From positions 1-17,224 of the forward strand of contig QIJB01000048.1 in NCBI GenBank assembly GCA_003231675.1: a DNA stretch of 17,224 bases. Reading direction: 5' to 3'. The translations under genes and the position numbers were made by a program. The DNA is from Candidatus Campbelliibacteriota bacterium (GTDB lineage: Bacteria > Patescibacteriota > Minisyncoccia > UBA9983). This document shows positions 6,688 through 13,556 of this stretch, piece by piece; the stretch's first letter is position 1; every line of letters begins with the position of its first letter. Below the pieces are notes generated by a model. It did no database searches, was not told where the DNA came from, and saw only the letters and a program-made list of their open reading frames with translations.

Positions 6688-7629
6688 ATGGATATAATTT
6701 TTTCCGCTTCAATCATAGCTTCGTTCCTCGCCGGTATGGTGGCGCTTTTTGCCCCGTGTTGCATTACGGTTCTTTTACCGGCGTATTTAGCGTCCGCCTT
6801 CAGAGAAAAAAGGAATGTATTAAAAATGACATTGATTTTTTTCGCTGGTATTTCCACCGTCCTGCTTCCCATCGGGTTGGGGGCGGCGTGGCTTGCGGAT
6901 ATTTTCAGAAATTTTCACAAAGAATTGTATGTATTCGGCGGACTTTTTATGCTCCTTTTGGCAATTCTTTCGGTGATGGGCAGAGGGATGTCTATAATTC
7001 CGATGCCGAAGAAATTTAAGGTTTCTGGAGTTGACGCGCGTCATCCGAAATCGGTTTTTCTCCTTGGAATGTTTTCCGGAGCCGCTACCGCTTGCTGCGC
7101 TCCGGTGCTTGCGGGAGCCGTAACACTCGCGGTGCTTTCGGGAGTTTTCTGGAAGGCTGTAATCGTTATATTCGCCTACATTTTCGGAATGACTCTTCCG
7201 CTTTATTATGACAAATTCAAACTTGAACAATCTCGCTTCATTAAAGGAAAAATCTTTGAGCTGAAAATGCCGGCGTTCCTAAATAAGGGCGGTATTGTCA
7301 AAACGCTCCGCGTTCATTCCACAAACTTGCTTTCTGCGGCGATTTTCCTGATTATGGGAACGATACTGCTTGTTTTGGGATTTTCGGGAGACGCTTTTTG
7401 GTCTCCTGAAATGCAGGCGCAAATCGGCAACGCTTTGAACAGTTGGTCTCAGAGCGCTTTGGAAGTACTGATGAAAATTCCCAATATTTTCTGGGGAACC
7501 ATTATTATCCTCTTTTTTTCATTTTTCCTTTATAAGGCGATAAAAGAAAAGAACAATGTCTCCGAACCGGAATCGGAAAACAAGGAGGGAGATGATGAGG
7601 AAAAAAATAAACTGAACACAGATATATGA
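6688..7629 (+). CDS. CcdA/DsbD-like transmembrane thiol-disulphide carrier
   Basis: A 313-residue polytopic membrane protein of the cytochrome c biogenesis transmembrane (CcdA/DsbD-beta) family, which moves reducing equivalents from cytosolic thioredoxin to extracytoplasmic thiols. The two conserved cysteine regions are ALFAPCCITVLLP (residues 19-31) and ATACCAPVLAG (133-143). Each has a CC pair instead of the single family Cys, which is unusual. Hydrophobic helices lie near 5-35, 45-70, 80-97, 122-150, 155-175, 213-232 and 263-283. The last ~30 residues are a highly charged Glu/Asp/Lys/Asn tail, presumably cytosolic. It is longer than minimal CcdA (about 220-240 residues) through the C-terminal helix and tail. 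It lies 16 bases after the DUF1573 gene and ends in TGA. Family is well supported; the partner is inferred. Confidence 0.85.
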   Translation: MDIIFSASIIASFLAGMVALFAPCCITVLLPAYLASAFREKRNVLKMTLIFFAGISTVLLPIGLGAAWLADIFRNFHKELYVFGGLFMLLLAILSVMGRGMSIIPMPKKFKVSGVDARHPKSVFLLGMFSGAATACCAPVLAGAVTLAVLSGVFWKAVIVIFAYIFGMTLPLYYDKFKLEQSRFIKGKIFELKMPAFLNKGGIVKTLRVHSTNLLSAAIFLIMGTILLVLGFSGDAFWSPEMQAQIGNALNSWSQSALEVLMKIPNIFWGTIIILFFSFFLYKAIKEKNNVSEPESENKEGDDEEKNKLNTDI

Positions 7630-7776
7630 AAAGCAAACAAATAACCTACTTGATTCTCTCTGTTGCCGTGTCCCATTTAATTTAGGCGAAGATAAGGGCG
7701 ATGGTGGAGCCGATGCGAGCTGGAGAAAGAGGGAATCGCAATCTTTAGCCGAATCTGGGTTATCCACAGTTTAAAG
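7630..7776. other. Spacer between the ccdA-like gene and csoR; possible gene relic
   Basis: No complete gene is supported. A 19-codon ORF (ATG at 7626, overlapping the previous stop; ends 7685) reads like the beginning of a signal peptide (MKSKQITYLILSVAV). A separate frame from 7670 runs open to a stop at about 7771 (VPFNLGEDKGDGG and onward). Together they could be remains of a frameshifted small secreted protein, or chance. No terminator is seen, so readthrough into csoR is possible. Confidence 0.3.
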
Positions 7777-7809
7777 TTGGACAATTATACCCCAGGGGGG
7801 TATAATTGT
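7777..7809 (+). promoter_or_regulatory. csoR promoter with overlapping CsoR operator (13-bp perfect inverted repeat)
   Basis: TTGGAC (7777-7782), an 18-base spacer and TATAAT (7801-7806) form the promoter. A 13-bp perfect inverted repeat with a 3-base centre (7781-7793 and 7797-7809) covers the spacer, the -10 and the edge of the -35. Its core TACCCC-AGG-GGGGTA matches the site at 6023. The placement predicts direct repression and autoregulation by CsoR. The start codon lies ten bases after the -10, so the mRNA should be leaderless or nearly so. Confidence 0.85.
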
Positions 7810-7815
7810 CTTATT

Positions 7816-8085
7816 ATGAAGAAGGATGTCAAAAGCAGAGTCGCACGAAGATTAAAAATTTTGGAGGGGCAGATACGAGGGCTTCAAAAAATGGTGGATG
7901 GGGAGGAGTATTGCGTAAAAATCATTCAGCAGTCGTCCGCCGCCCGTCACGCGCTTTCCGGCGTTGAGGATCTTATTCTGGAAAATCATCTGTCAACTCA
8001 CGTTGTGGACCAGATAAAGGCTGGGAAAAAAGACAAAGCGATAAAAGAAATTTCTGAAATTTACAAGCTTGCAAAAAAAAAATAA
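7816..8085 (+). CDS. csoR: CsoR/RcnR-family metal-sensing repressor (C-H-H ligand set)
   Basis: An 89-residue all-helical repressor (DUF156). Signatures are RRLKILEGQIRGLQKM (residues 11-26) and EYC (31-33), then the second-helix pair NHLSTHV (57-63). Expected metal ligands are Cys33, His58 and His62. Classical copper CsoR has C-H-C; here the last Cys is His, as in RcnR, and as reported for Thermus thermophilus CsoR, which still senses Cu(I) and some other metals. Metal-free protein binds its operator; metal binding releases it. The start at 7816 is chosen because the alternative upstream in-frame TTG (7777) lies in the promoter's -35 and would translate the operator. It is the first gene of a long copper/redox operon, 15 bases before the second CcdA-like gene. 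The effector metal is not certain. Confidence 0.92.
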   Translation: MKKDVKSRVARRLKILEGQIRGLQKMVDGEEYCVKIIQQSSAARHALSGVEDLILENHLSTHVVDQIKAGKKDKAIKEISEIYKLAKKK

Positions 8086-8100
8086 TCCGATAAAACGAGA

Positions 8101-9192
8101 ATGGAAAATCAAACGGGGAATAATCAAATAAACGGCGCGGTTAAAAAGAAACTGGTTTTGACAGCTTTTGTTTTGTTTTCGCTCTTACTGGTTGGCCTTT
8201 TTTATCTGTTTACATCGGCGGGACAAACGGCTAACATTGCTTTTGCTTATGCTGTCGGATTGTCAATGATTGTTTTACCGTGCACACTCCCGCTCGCTTT
8301 TGTGATAGTTCCGATGGCAATGGGGAAGAAACCGATGAAAGGTTTTTTGATGTCCGTTTTCTTCGGTCTCGGGCTGGCGATTACGCTTTCTATTTACGGT
8401 TTTTTTGTAGCCTTAATCGGAAAAAGTATTGGTTTGGATCAGGCGATTGGGGAGGCGGGAACGGTCAGCAAAGTATTGTTTGTAATCGGCGGGCTGGCGG
8501 CGTTTATTTTTGGACTTTCTGAATTAAGCCTTATTAAATTCAAAATGCCTTCCTTTGGCGGAGCCATTCCTCAATCAATTCAAAAGCAGGGAGATTACTT
8601 AAAAGCGTTTTTTCTCGGGCTTTTTCTTGGCAATGCCGGAGTGGGATGTCCGAACCCGCTATTTTATGTTTTGCTTGGGGACATTGCCGTTGTTGGAAGC
8701 CTTACGAATGGGTGGTGGCTTGGGTTTGTTCACGGAATCGGCAGAGCGACTCCGCTGGTGTTCCTAGCTATCTTGGGAATCTTGGGGGTTAATGCCGTCG
8801 GCAATATCGCCAAAAAGGCGATTGTTGTGAAAAAATGGACGGGAATCGCCCTTATTGTGCTCGGCGCCATTATATTCATAATGGGTACTTCGCACGGATG
8901 GTATGAAGGCACTGTGGTTCACAGGGAATGGAATAAAGTTGTCAAAATAGTCGCTGGCAACAAAGTCGTGGAAAAAGGAGATAGCAACGGAAAGGCGGTT
9001 GAAACAAAGAATGTTCAAGAAACGGGAAAAATTAAGGCGAAAGAAAATAAGGAACATAAGGAAAAACCGGATTTTATCCCCACTCCTTGGTCTTGGATTA
9101 CCCTTTTGCTTATGGTTATTGTTCCTGGATGGTATAAGTTTAAAAATAGAAAACAGGTCGAATTAACAAAACAAAAATTATCAGATAATTAA
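8101..9192 (+). CDS. Second CcdA/DsbD-like membrane thiol carrier
   Basis: A 363-residue polytopic membrane protein, distinct from the one at 6688. Conserved cysteines are Cys61 in MIVLPCTLPLA (residues 56-66) and Cys183 in GNAGVGCPNPLFYVLL (177-192), the two transmembrane redox cysteines of the CcdA/DsbD-beta family. Membrane helices are near 17-38, 45-73, 82-108, 122-140, 165-198, 203-230 and 246-264. Residues 265-325 form a hydrophilic Lys/Glu/Asn-rich loop, and a final helix lies at 329-345 followed by a basic tail. That last loop and helix are additional to standard CcdA. Its neighbours are csoR and thioredoxin-fold proteins, which fits a route from cytosolic reductant to extracytoplasmic acceptors. 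The family is well supported; electron partners are inferred from position. No Shine-Dalgarno is visible. Confidence 0.85.
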   Translation: MENQTGNNQINGAVKKKLVLTAFVLFSLLLVGLFYLFTSAGQTANIAFAYAVGLSMIVLPCTLPLAFVIVPMAMGKKPMKGFLMSVFFGLGLAITLSIYGFFVALIGKSIGLDQAIGEAGTVSKVLFVIGGLAAFIFGLSELSLIKFKMPSFGGAIPQSIQKQGDYLKAFFLGLFLGNAGVGCPNPLFYVLLGDIAVVGSLTNGWWLGFVHGIGRATPLVFLAILGILGVNAVGNIAKKAIVVKKWTGIALIVLGAIIFIMGTSHGWYEGTVVHREWNKVVKIVAGNKVVEKGDSNGKAVETKNVQETGKIKAKENKEHKEKPDFIPTPWSWITLLLMVIVPGWYKFKNRKQVELTKQKLSDN

Positions 9193-9204
9193 CAAAATAA
9201 AATT

Positions 9205-9462
9205 ATGAAAAATAAAATTCAATTTTTAACGATGCCGGGATGTCACAGCTGTGAGGCGGTCAAAAAAATATTTGATGAAATAATGCCGGAATTTTCCGAG
9301 AAAGTGGAGGTTGAGGAAATAGATATGACTACACCGGAGGGAATGGAGTTAGTCCAGAAATATGGGATTATGGCTTCTCCTGGAATAGTCATAGGCGGAG
9401 AGCTTTTTTCATCGGGTGGAGTGGACAAAGAAAAACTTATTGAAAAGTTAAAATCTCTTTAA
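9205..9462 (+). CDS. Small thioredoxin/glutaredoxin-like protein (CHSC active site)
   Basis: An 85-residue minimal thioredoxin-fold protein without signal peptide, so cytosolic. The redox motif is MPGCHSC (Cys13, Cys16), and the cis-proline loop is ASPGIVIGG (residues 57-65, Pro59), followed by a C-terminal helix. The length matches glutaredoxin-like and thioredoxin_3 proteins. It follows the CcdA-like gene by 12 bases and precedes the DsbA-like gene by nine, so a likely job is delivering electrons to the membrane carrier; this is inferred. A cytosolic thiol-disulphide or metal-handling role is also possible. Confidence 0.88.
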   Translation: MKNKIQFLTMPGCHSCEAVKKIFDEIMPEFSEKVEVEEIDMTTPEGMELVQKYGIMASPGIVIGGELFSSGGVDKEKLIEKLKSL

Positions 9463-9471
9463 GACATAAAA

Positions 9472-10134
9472 ATGGAAAACCAAAATAAACAGTCATATAT
9501 TTTGCCGATTGCCATTCTTGTAGCCGGTTTGTTGATTTCCGGAGCGGTTATGTTCCGTCCGAATTTGAGCGGAAATGATTCTTCATCCCAGGGGGCGATT
9601 GCCTCCCTCTCCAATTTCAAATCAGAAAAAACAAGTGTCGGCGAAACCGTCCAGAGAGCGACAATAACAGCCGACGACGATCCCGTTCTCGGTAATCCTG
9701 ACGCCCTTGTGACATTTATAGATTTTGGTGATTTTCGTTGCCGTTTTTGCAAACTTTTTCAGGAAACGATAAAACCGACAATTATGGAAAAATATGTGAA
9801 GACCGGGAAGGTCAAATATGTTTATAGAGACTTGATAACGATGGGAGAGAATTCAATTTTAGCCGCGGGGGGGGCGAATTGCGCCAGAGAACAAGGAAAG
9901 TATTGGGAGTTTGCCGATAGTTTGCATTCAGGAAAAGCGGGACTGATGTATACGGAAGATTCTCTTTCCAAAATAGCCGTTTCTTTAGGACTTAACGCTG
10001 AAAAATTCAAAGAGTGCCTTGATTCAAAAGAATATGTTAAGGAAGTTAAGAAGGATACGGAAGACGCCATTGCCGCCGGGGCTACCGGGACACCGACTAA
10101 ATGGAAGGATCATAAAAGGACTCGCTTCTCTTGA
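9472..10134 (+). CDS. DsbA-like membrane-anchored thiol oxidoreductase, 3' end frameshifted
   Basis: The ORF encodes 220 residues: an N-terminal signal-anchor (about 9-27), a Ser/Gly/Gln linker, then a DsbA/thioredoxin_4 domain facing outside. The redox site is FRCRFC (Cys90, Cys93), and the cis-proline lies in GATGTPT (residues 203-209). Family members continue with two aromatic residues, a short NG turn and a final amphipathic helix. Here the frame runs into unrelated residues KWKDHKRTRFS and TGA. The expected tail, NGRIIKGLASLDEYEKII and onward, is present in the +1 frame from 10100 to 10189. One base separates the two segments where nine would be expected, which suggests an 8-base deletion. 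The product keeps the catalytic cysteines but loses the last strand and helix, so it may be unstable. A sequencing or assembly error is an equally plausible explanation. Confidence 0.85.
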   Translation: MENQNKQSYILPIAILVAGLLISGAVMFRPNLSGNDSSSQGAIASLSNFKSEKTSVGETVQRATITADDDPVLGNPDALVTFIDFGDFRCRFCKLFQETIKPTIMEKYVKTGKVKYVYRDLITMGENSILAAGGANCAREQGKYWEFADSLHSGKAGLMYTEDSLSKIAVSLGLNAEKFKECLDSKEYVKEVKKDTEDAIAAGATGTPTKWKDHKRTRFS

Positions 10135-10189
10135 CGAGTATGAAAAAATTATTAATGAGGAACTTGTGAAGGTGGCGGGGCAAAAATAA
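10100..10189 (+). pseudogene. Out-of-frame C-terminal remnant of the DsbA-like gene
   Basis: In the frame one base ahead of the DsbA-like ORF, 29 codons encode NGRIIKGLASLDEYEKI followed by INEELVKVAGQK and TAA (10187-10189). This is the normal DsbA-family ending. It has no start of its own and makes sense only as the displaced end of the upstream gene. Its stop lies four bases before the cfa start, the spacing expected for an originally intact operon. Confidence 0.8.
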
Positions 10190-10193
10190 AAGA

Positions 10194-11309
10194 ATGAAAA
10201 AAGAAAAAAAAATTGTGGAATCTTTACTTGATGAGGCCGGCATTTCAATCAATGGAAGCGCGCCTGCGGACATCAAAATACAAAACCCTAAATTTTACAA
10301 GAGGGTTTTGAATCAAGGTTCGCTTGGGCTCGGTGAGTCATATATGGACGGGTGGTGGAACGCGGAACCGCTGGATGAGTTTTTCGATCGTTTGCTTGCC
10401 GCGAAAATTGATGAAAAGGCGGGGAAAAATTTAAGTATGATTCTTTACGGGCTTTCGTCCGTGGTCTTCAATTTGCAAAGCAAGTCGCGCGCGTTCATTA
10501 TCGGGAAAAGGCACTATGATATCGGTAACGATTTGTATGAGGCGATGCTTGACAGAAGAATGACTTACACTTGCGGATACTGGAAGAACGCGGACAATCT
10601 GGATGACGCGCAGGAGGCAAAACTTGATCTTGTTTGCCGGAAAATAGGGCTTAAGAAAGGGCAAAAAATTCTGGATATCGGATGCGGTTGGGGATCTTTC
10701 GCGAAATACGCCGCGGAAAAATATGGAGTTGAGGTGGTGGGAATTACAGTTTCTGAAGAACAGGTCAAACTTGGGAAAAAACTGTGTGAAGGTTTACCCA
10801 TTGAAATAAGACTGCAGGACTACAGAGATATCAATGAAAAATTTGACCACATTGTTTCGCTCGGGATGTTTGAACATGTGGGACCGAAAAATTACAGAAC
10901 CTATATGAAAGTCGCTTCTCGTATCCTGAAAGATAACGGATTGTTTCTTCTGCACACAATAGGTTCAAATGATTCATCCGTTTGGTTTGAGCCTTGGATG
11001 GATAAATATATTTTCCCCGGAGCAATGATACCGTCCATTAAACAGATAGCGAAATCGGTTGAGGGGTTATTCGTCGTTGAGGACTGGCACAATTTCGGGG
11101 CGGATTATGATAAGACTTTGATGGCCTGGCATAAAAATTTTGAAGAAAATTGGGATAAAATAAAATTAAATTACGATGAAAGATTTCACAGAATGTGGAG
11201 ATATTATCTTCTTTCTTGCGCCGGAGGCTTTCGCGCGAGGAAGAACCAATTATGGCAGGTGGTTTTGTCCAAAAACGGAGTCCCGGGAGGATACGATTCA
11301 ATTCGTTGA
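10194..11309 (+). CDS. cfa: Cyclopropane-fatty-acyl-phospholipid synthase
   Basis: A 371-residue SAM-dependent methyltransferase (E. coli Cfa is 382) that adds a methylene bridge across cis double bonds of membrane phospholipid acyl chains, working at the membrane surface from the cytosol. An N-terminal lipid-binding domain (1-100, with SLGLGESYMDGWW at 43-55) precedes the Rossmann domain. Visible motifs are HYDIGNDLYEAMLD (107-120), MTYTCGYW (123-130, Cys127), the SAM site LDIGCGWGS (160-168), GMFEHVGPKNY (224-234, Glu227), LLHTIG (252-257) and WRYYLLSCAGGFR (335-347). These cover the bicarbonate-site Cys, Glu, His and Tyr of E. coli Cfa. It sits inside the csoR operon. Many CPR bacteria lack fatty-acid synthesis, so it may act on acquired lipids (inference). 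Ends in TGA. Confidence 0.95.
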   Translation: MKKEKKIVESLLDEAGISINGSAPADIKIQNPKFYKRVLNQGSLGLGESYMDGWWNAEPLDEFFDRLLAAKIDEKAGKNLSMILYGLSSVVFNLQSKSRAFIIGKRHYDIGNDLYEAMLDRRMTYTCGYWKNADNLDDAQEAKLDLVCRKIGLKKGQKILDIGCGWGSFAKYAAEKYGVEVVGITVSEEQVKLGKKLCEGLPIEIRLQDYRDINEKFDHIVSLGMFEHVGPKNYRTYMKVASRILKDNGLFLLHTIGSNDSSVWFEPWMDKYIFPGAMIPSIKQIAKSVEGLFVVEDWHNFGADYDKTLMAWHKNFEENWDKIKLNYDERFHRMWRYYLLSCAGGFRARKNQLWQVVLSKNGVPGGYDSIR

Positions 11310-11338
11310 TATCGGCTCAGGTTATTAAAAAGAAAATT

Positions 11339-11800
11339 ATGGGAAAAAAAGAAATAATCAGGATGGGGATAATTGTTATTTTGCTTGTTGTGGCAGGATT
11401 GGTTTTTTTCCTCCTTCATTACAATATGCCAGACAACCATGAAATGCCCGCAATCTCTCAAAAAGAGGTGTCATTTAAAAATATTACCGCGAATCAATTG
11501 TCCGCAATGCTTGATAATAAAGATTTTCTGCTCGTTAATGTTCATTCCCCATATATGGGGGAGATTAAAGGAACGGATTACTTTATTTTCGCCAATGACA
11601 TAAAAAATAATCTTGATAAATTCCCGGACGGTAAAAACACAAAAATAGTTCTTTATTGTCGAAGCGGAGGGATGAGCAGAATAGCGGCCCAAGATTTGGT
11701 GGATATGGGATACAAAAATGTGCTTAATTTATCTGGCGGGATGAATGCATGGGAACAGGCGGGGTATAAACTGAATTTTATTAAAGCGAACAAAAAATAA
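11339..11800 (+). CDS. Membrane-anchored rhodanese-domain protein
   Basis: A 153-residue protein with a basic N terminus, one signal-anchor helix (about residues 9-27) and an extracytoplasmic rhodanese domain (46-148). The active loop is YCRSGGMS (106-113) with catalytic Cys107. LLVNVHSPYMGEIKG (64-78) and the LSGGMNAWEQAGY end (131-143) are typical of single-domain rhodaneses. The reaction would be sulphur transfer or persulphide chemistry; the physiological acceptor is unknown. An in-frame start exists at 11195 inside cfa, but the 11339 ATG puts the membrane anchor at the N terminus and avoids a 115-base overlap with cfa. Its place among thiol carriers suggests it is kept reduced by them or handles extracytoplasmic sulphur or copper-thiol stress. 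Confidence 0.88.
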   Translation: MGKKEIIRMGIIVILLVVAGLVFFLLHYNMPDNHEMPAISQKEVSFKNITANQLSAMLDNKDFLLVNVHSPYMGEIKGTDYFIFANDIKNNLDKFPDGKNTKIVLYCRSGGMSRIAAQDLVDMGYKNVLNLSGGMNAWEQAGYKLNFIKANKK

Positions 11801-11834
11801 AGGTCAACATTTAACAGTTATAAACAAAAAAACT

Positions 11835-12104
11835 ATGAATAAATTTGATAAAGTAAAAGCCGGGTATGCGGGAGCAATATTTATCGCCGCGTTCTTTCTC
11901 GTCTGTTCTGTGTGGGGGATTTTGCTCAGCGGTCCGGAATTGAAAGAATTGCACCTGAATCTTCTCAGACTCGCTTTTCCCGGTTTCGGTTTCACTGTTT
12001 TTGCTTATCTTCTCGGACTTGTTGAGGCGTTTGTTTACGGATGGGTCGGCGGAGTGTTCTTGGTATGGCTTTGCGAAAAGATATGCCTTAATGGCGAAAA
12101 ATAA
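11835..12104 (+). CDS. Small two-helix membrane protein, DUF5676-like
   Basis: An 89-residue protein with two predicted membrane helices (about 11-32 and 50-79). The pattern of LNLLRLAFPGFGFT followed by a Gly-rich helix ending GWVGGVFLVWLCEKI resembles the DUF5676 family, small membrane proteins of unknown function often encoded near copper ATPases and other metal genes. The family call is from recollection of pattern, not a search. It stands 34 bases after the rhodanese gene and 34 before the Cys-rich mini-gene. Confidence 0.7.
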   Translation: MNKFDKVKAGYAGAIFIAAFFLVCSVWGILLSGPELKELHLNLLRLAFPGFGFTVFAYLLGLVEAFVYGWVGGVFLVWLCEKICLNGEK

Positions 12105-12138
12105 AGAAGAGATTATCAGTTAAGTTATTTTTAAAATT

Positions 12139-12315
12139 ATGATTTTTGGACTAGTTGGGAATAAATGCAAGGTTTGCGGGGAGAAGATTGAAAAAGGAAA
12201 AGTGATTGCTCGTCACGGCAAAAAGTTTTGTTCGGACAAGCATGTTGAAGAATACAGGCAAGAATTGATTGATAAAGAAAAATCAGTGAAAAAACGCGGA
12301 GGATGTTGCGGATAA
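12139..12315 (+). CDS. 58-residue Cys-rich TRASH/zinc-ribbon-like protein
   Basis: A short gene with ATG at 12139 and TAA at 12313-12315. The protein has CKVCGEKI (Cys10, Cys13), then His26, FCSDKHVEEY (Cys31, His35) and a C-terminal GGCCG (Cys56, Cys57). CxxC followed about 18 residues later by FCS-x-x-H/C is the arrangement of TRASH/YHS-type metal-binding mini-domains, which occur in copper ATPases and metal-responsive proteins. It fits the operon spacing exactly (34 bases before, 18 bases after), and the coding frame is full of Cys, Lys and Glu unlike random sequence. A cytosolic copper or zinc carrier for CopA, or a sensor, is possible. No CopZ-type chaperone is seen in the window. Confidence 0.8.
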   Translation: MIFGLVGNKCKVCGEKIEKGKVIARHGKKFCSDKHVEEYRQELIDKEKSVKKRGGCCG

Positions 12316-12333
12316 AGTGGAACAAAAGAGTGA

Positions 12334-13539
12334 ATGAACAATATGAAAAAACAGCAAACAAAGAAAAAATACGATGTGATAATTGTCGGAGCCGGTCCGG
12401 CGGGCGGGCAATGCGCGCGCGAACTTTCCATAGCGGGCAAAAAAGTCCTCTTAATTGAGAAATCAAAGGAAATAGGCCAGCCTAATTTTTCCAGTGCCGG
12501 AACGTCGAAAGAATTGTTGGATGATTTTGATTTGCCGCTTGATTTTGCTCCCGGCAAATGGTCAAAGATTCTTATCGCCACTGAAAATGTTTCCAAAATA
12601 TGGGACTATGGCGAAACCAGAGGCTATGTTCTTGATTTTGCCGGATTGAAAAAGTTTTTGGTTAAAGAAGCGGCAAAAAACGGAGCAAAAATTTTGATTG
12701 GAACTTCGGTCAAAAAACCAATTTTGAAAGACGGTGTTCTCATCGGAGTGTCCTATGACGGAGTTTTTGGCAAGGGAGAGGCTTTTGCCGATGTTATCGT
12801 TGACGCTTCCGGTCCGGCGGGGGTTTTAGCTTCGGAACTTGGAATGAGGAAACATTTAATTTCTCCCTTAAGCGCCGGCATTGAACTTATTGCCGAGAAT
12901 GTTCCCGAAAAGTTAACGGAAGCCCTCGCTTTTTATTTCGGATCAACATATGTTCACTACGGTTACGGATGGATATTCCCGATGGGGAAAAATTCGGCTA
13001 AGATAGGAGTTGCCATTTATAATATTTCCGACCATAAGGAGATAAATATTATGGAGGCTTTAAAGAAATTCATAGCCAAATTCCCGGGATTGGAAAATGC
13101 CGCTTTTGTGGATTTGCACGGAGCGCCTCTTTGCGTAAACGGAGGAGTGGATAAGCATTCAGCTGATAATTTTTTGTTCATCGGAGACGCTGCCGCTCAA
13201 ATCAATCCCTTGGCGGGAGAAGGAATACGGCACGCTATGCACTCGGCAAGAATTGCGGCAAAGATTATACTTCAGGCTTTGGACAAAAAAGATTTTAGCC
13301 AAAAAACATTATCCCAATATGATAAAGAATGGAAAAAGTATATCGGGTTAAGATGGAAACAATCACTTTTGATTTCCAAAAAAATATATAGTGACATTTC
13401 GGGGAAGGAAGCGGACAAGTTTATGAAAATTCTCGCCGAATTATCAAATAAGGATATTTTTGCGCTTGGATTTAATTATAACTTTAAAAAAGTCTTTAAC
13501 AAAAAAACGGTTATCAAATGGTTGAAAAGCGCAATTTAA
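12334..13539 (+). CDS. FAD-dependent oxidoreductase, geranylgeranyl reductase family
   Basis: A 401-residue cytosolic or membrane-associated flavoprotein. The N-terminal dinucleotide fold DVIIVGAGPAGGQCARELS (residues 14-32) ends with the acidic strand-2 residue in LLIEK. The second FAD motif, FIGDAAAQINPLAGEGIRHA (282-301), and the YGYGWIFPMG segment (209-218) match the geranylgeranyl reductase (GGR) family, which saturates isoprenoid chains of lipids, quinones or chlorophyll. The likely substrate here is unknown; a lipid or polyprenyl chain is an inference. Alternatives are other monooxygenase-like flavoproteins. The ATG at 12334 is taken; ATG at 12343 is equally possible and leaves the FAD motif intact. 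It lies 18 bases after the Cys-rich mini-gene and 17 before copA, so it is co-transcribed with copper export. Confidence 0.85.
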   Translation: MNNMKKQQTKKKYDVIIVGAGPAGGQCARELSIAGKKVLLIEKSKEIGQPNFSSAGTSKELLDDFDLPLDFAPGKWSKILIATENVSKIWDYGETRGYVLDFAGLKKFLVKEAAKNGAKILIGTSVKKPILKDGVLIGVSYDGVFGKGEAFADVIVDASGPAGVLASELGMRKHLISPLSAGIELIAENVPEKLTEALAFYFGSTYVHYGYGWIFPMGKNSAKIGVAIYNISDHKEINIMEALKKFIAKFPGLENAAFVDLHGAPLCVNGGVDKHSADNFLFIGDAAAQINPLAGEGIRHAMHSARIAAKIILQALDKKDFSQKTLSQYDKEWKKYIGLRWKQSLLISKKIYSDISGKEADKFMKILAELSNKDIFALGFNYNFKKVFNKKTVIKWLKSAI

Positions 13540-13556
13540 CGTAATTCTCAAAAAAA

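Noticed and set aside
7690..7745. tRNA-like 3' end on the minus strand (GGCTCCACCA and a T-loop-like GATTCCC)
   Set aside because: No matching 5' acceptor strand, anticodon arm or D arm could be found; no tRNA is supported.
7777..7815. Upstream in-frame TTG start for CsoR, giving 13 extra residues
   Set aside because: The codons lie in the -35, operator and -10, and the extra residues do not match the family N terminus. ATG at 7816 is preferred.
11195..11338. Earlier in-frame start for the rhodanese inside cfa
   Set aside because: It would overlap cfa by 115 bases and bury the signal-anchor helix; the 11339 ATG gives a normal membrane-anchored protein.
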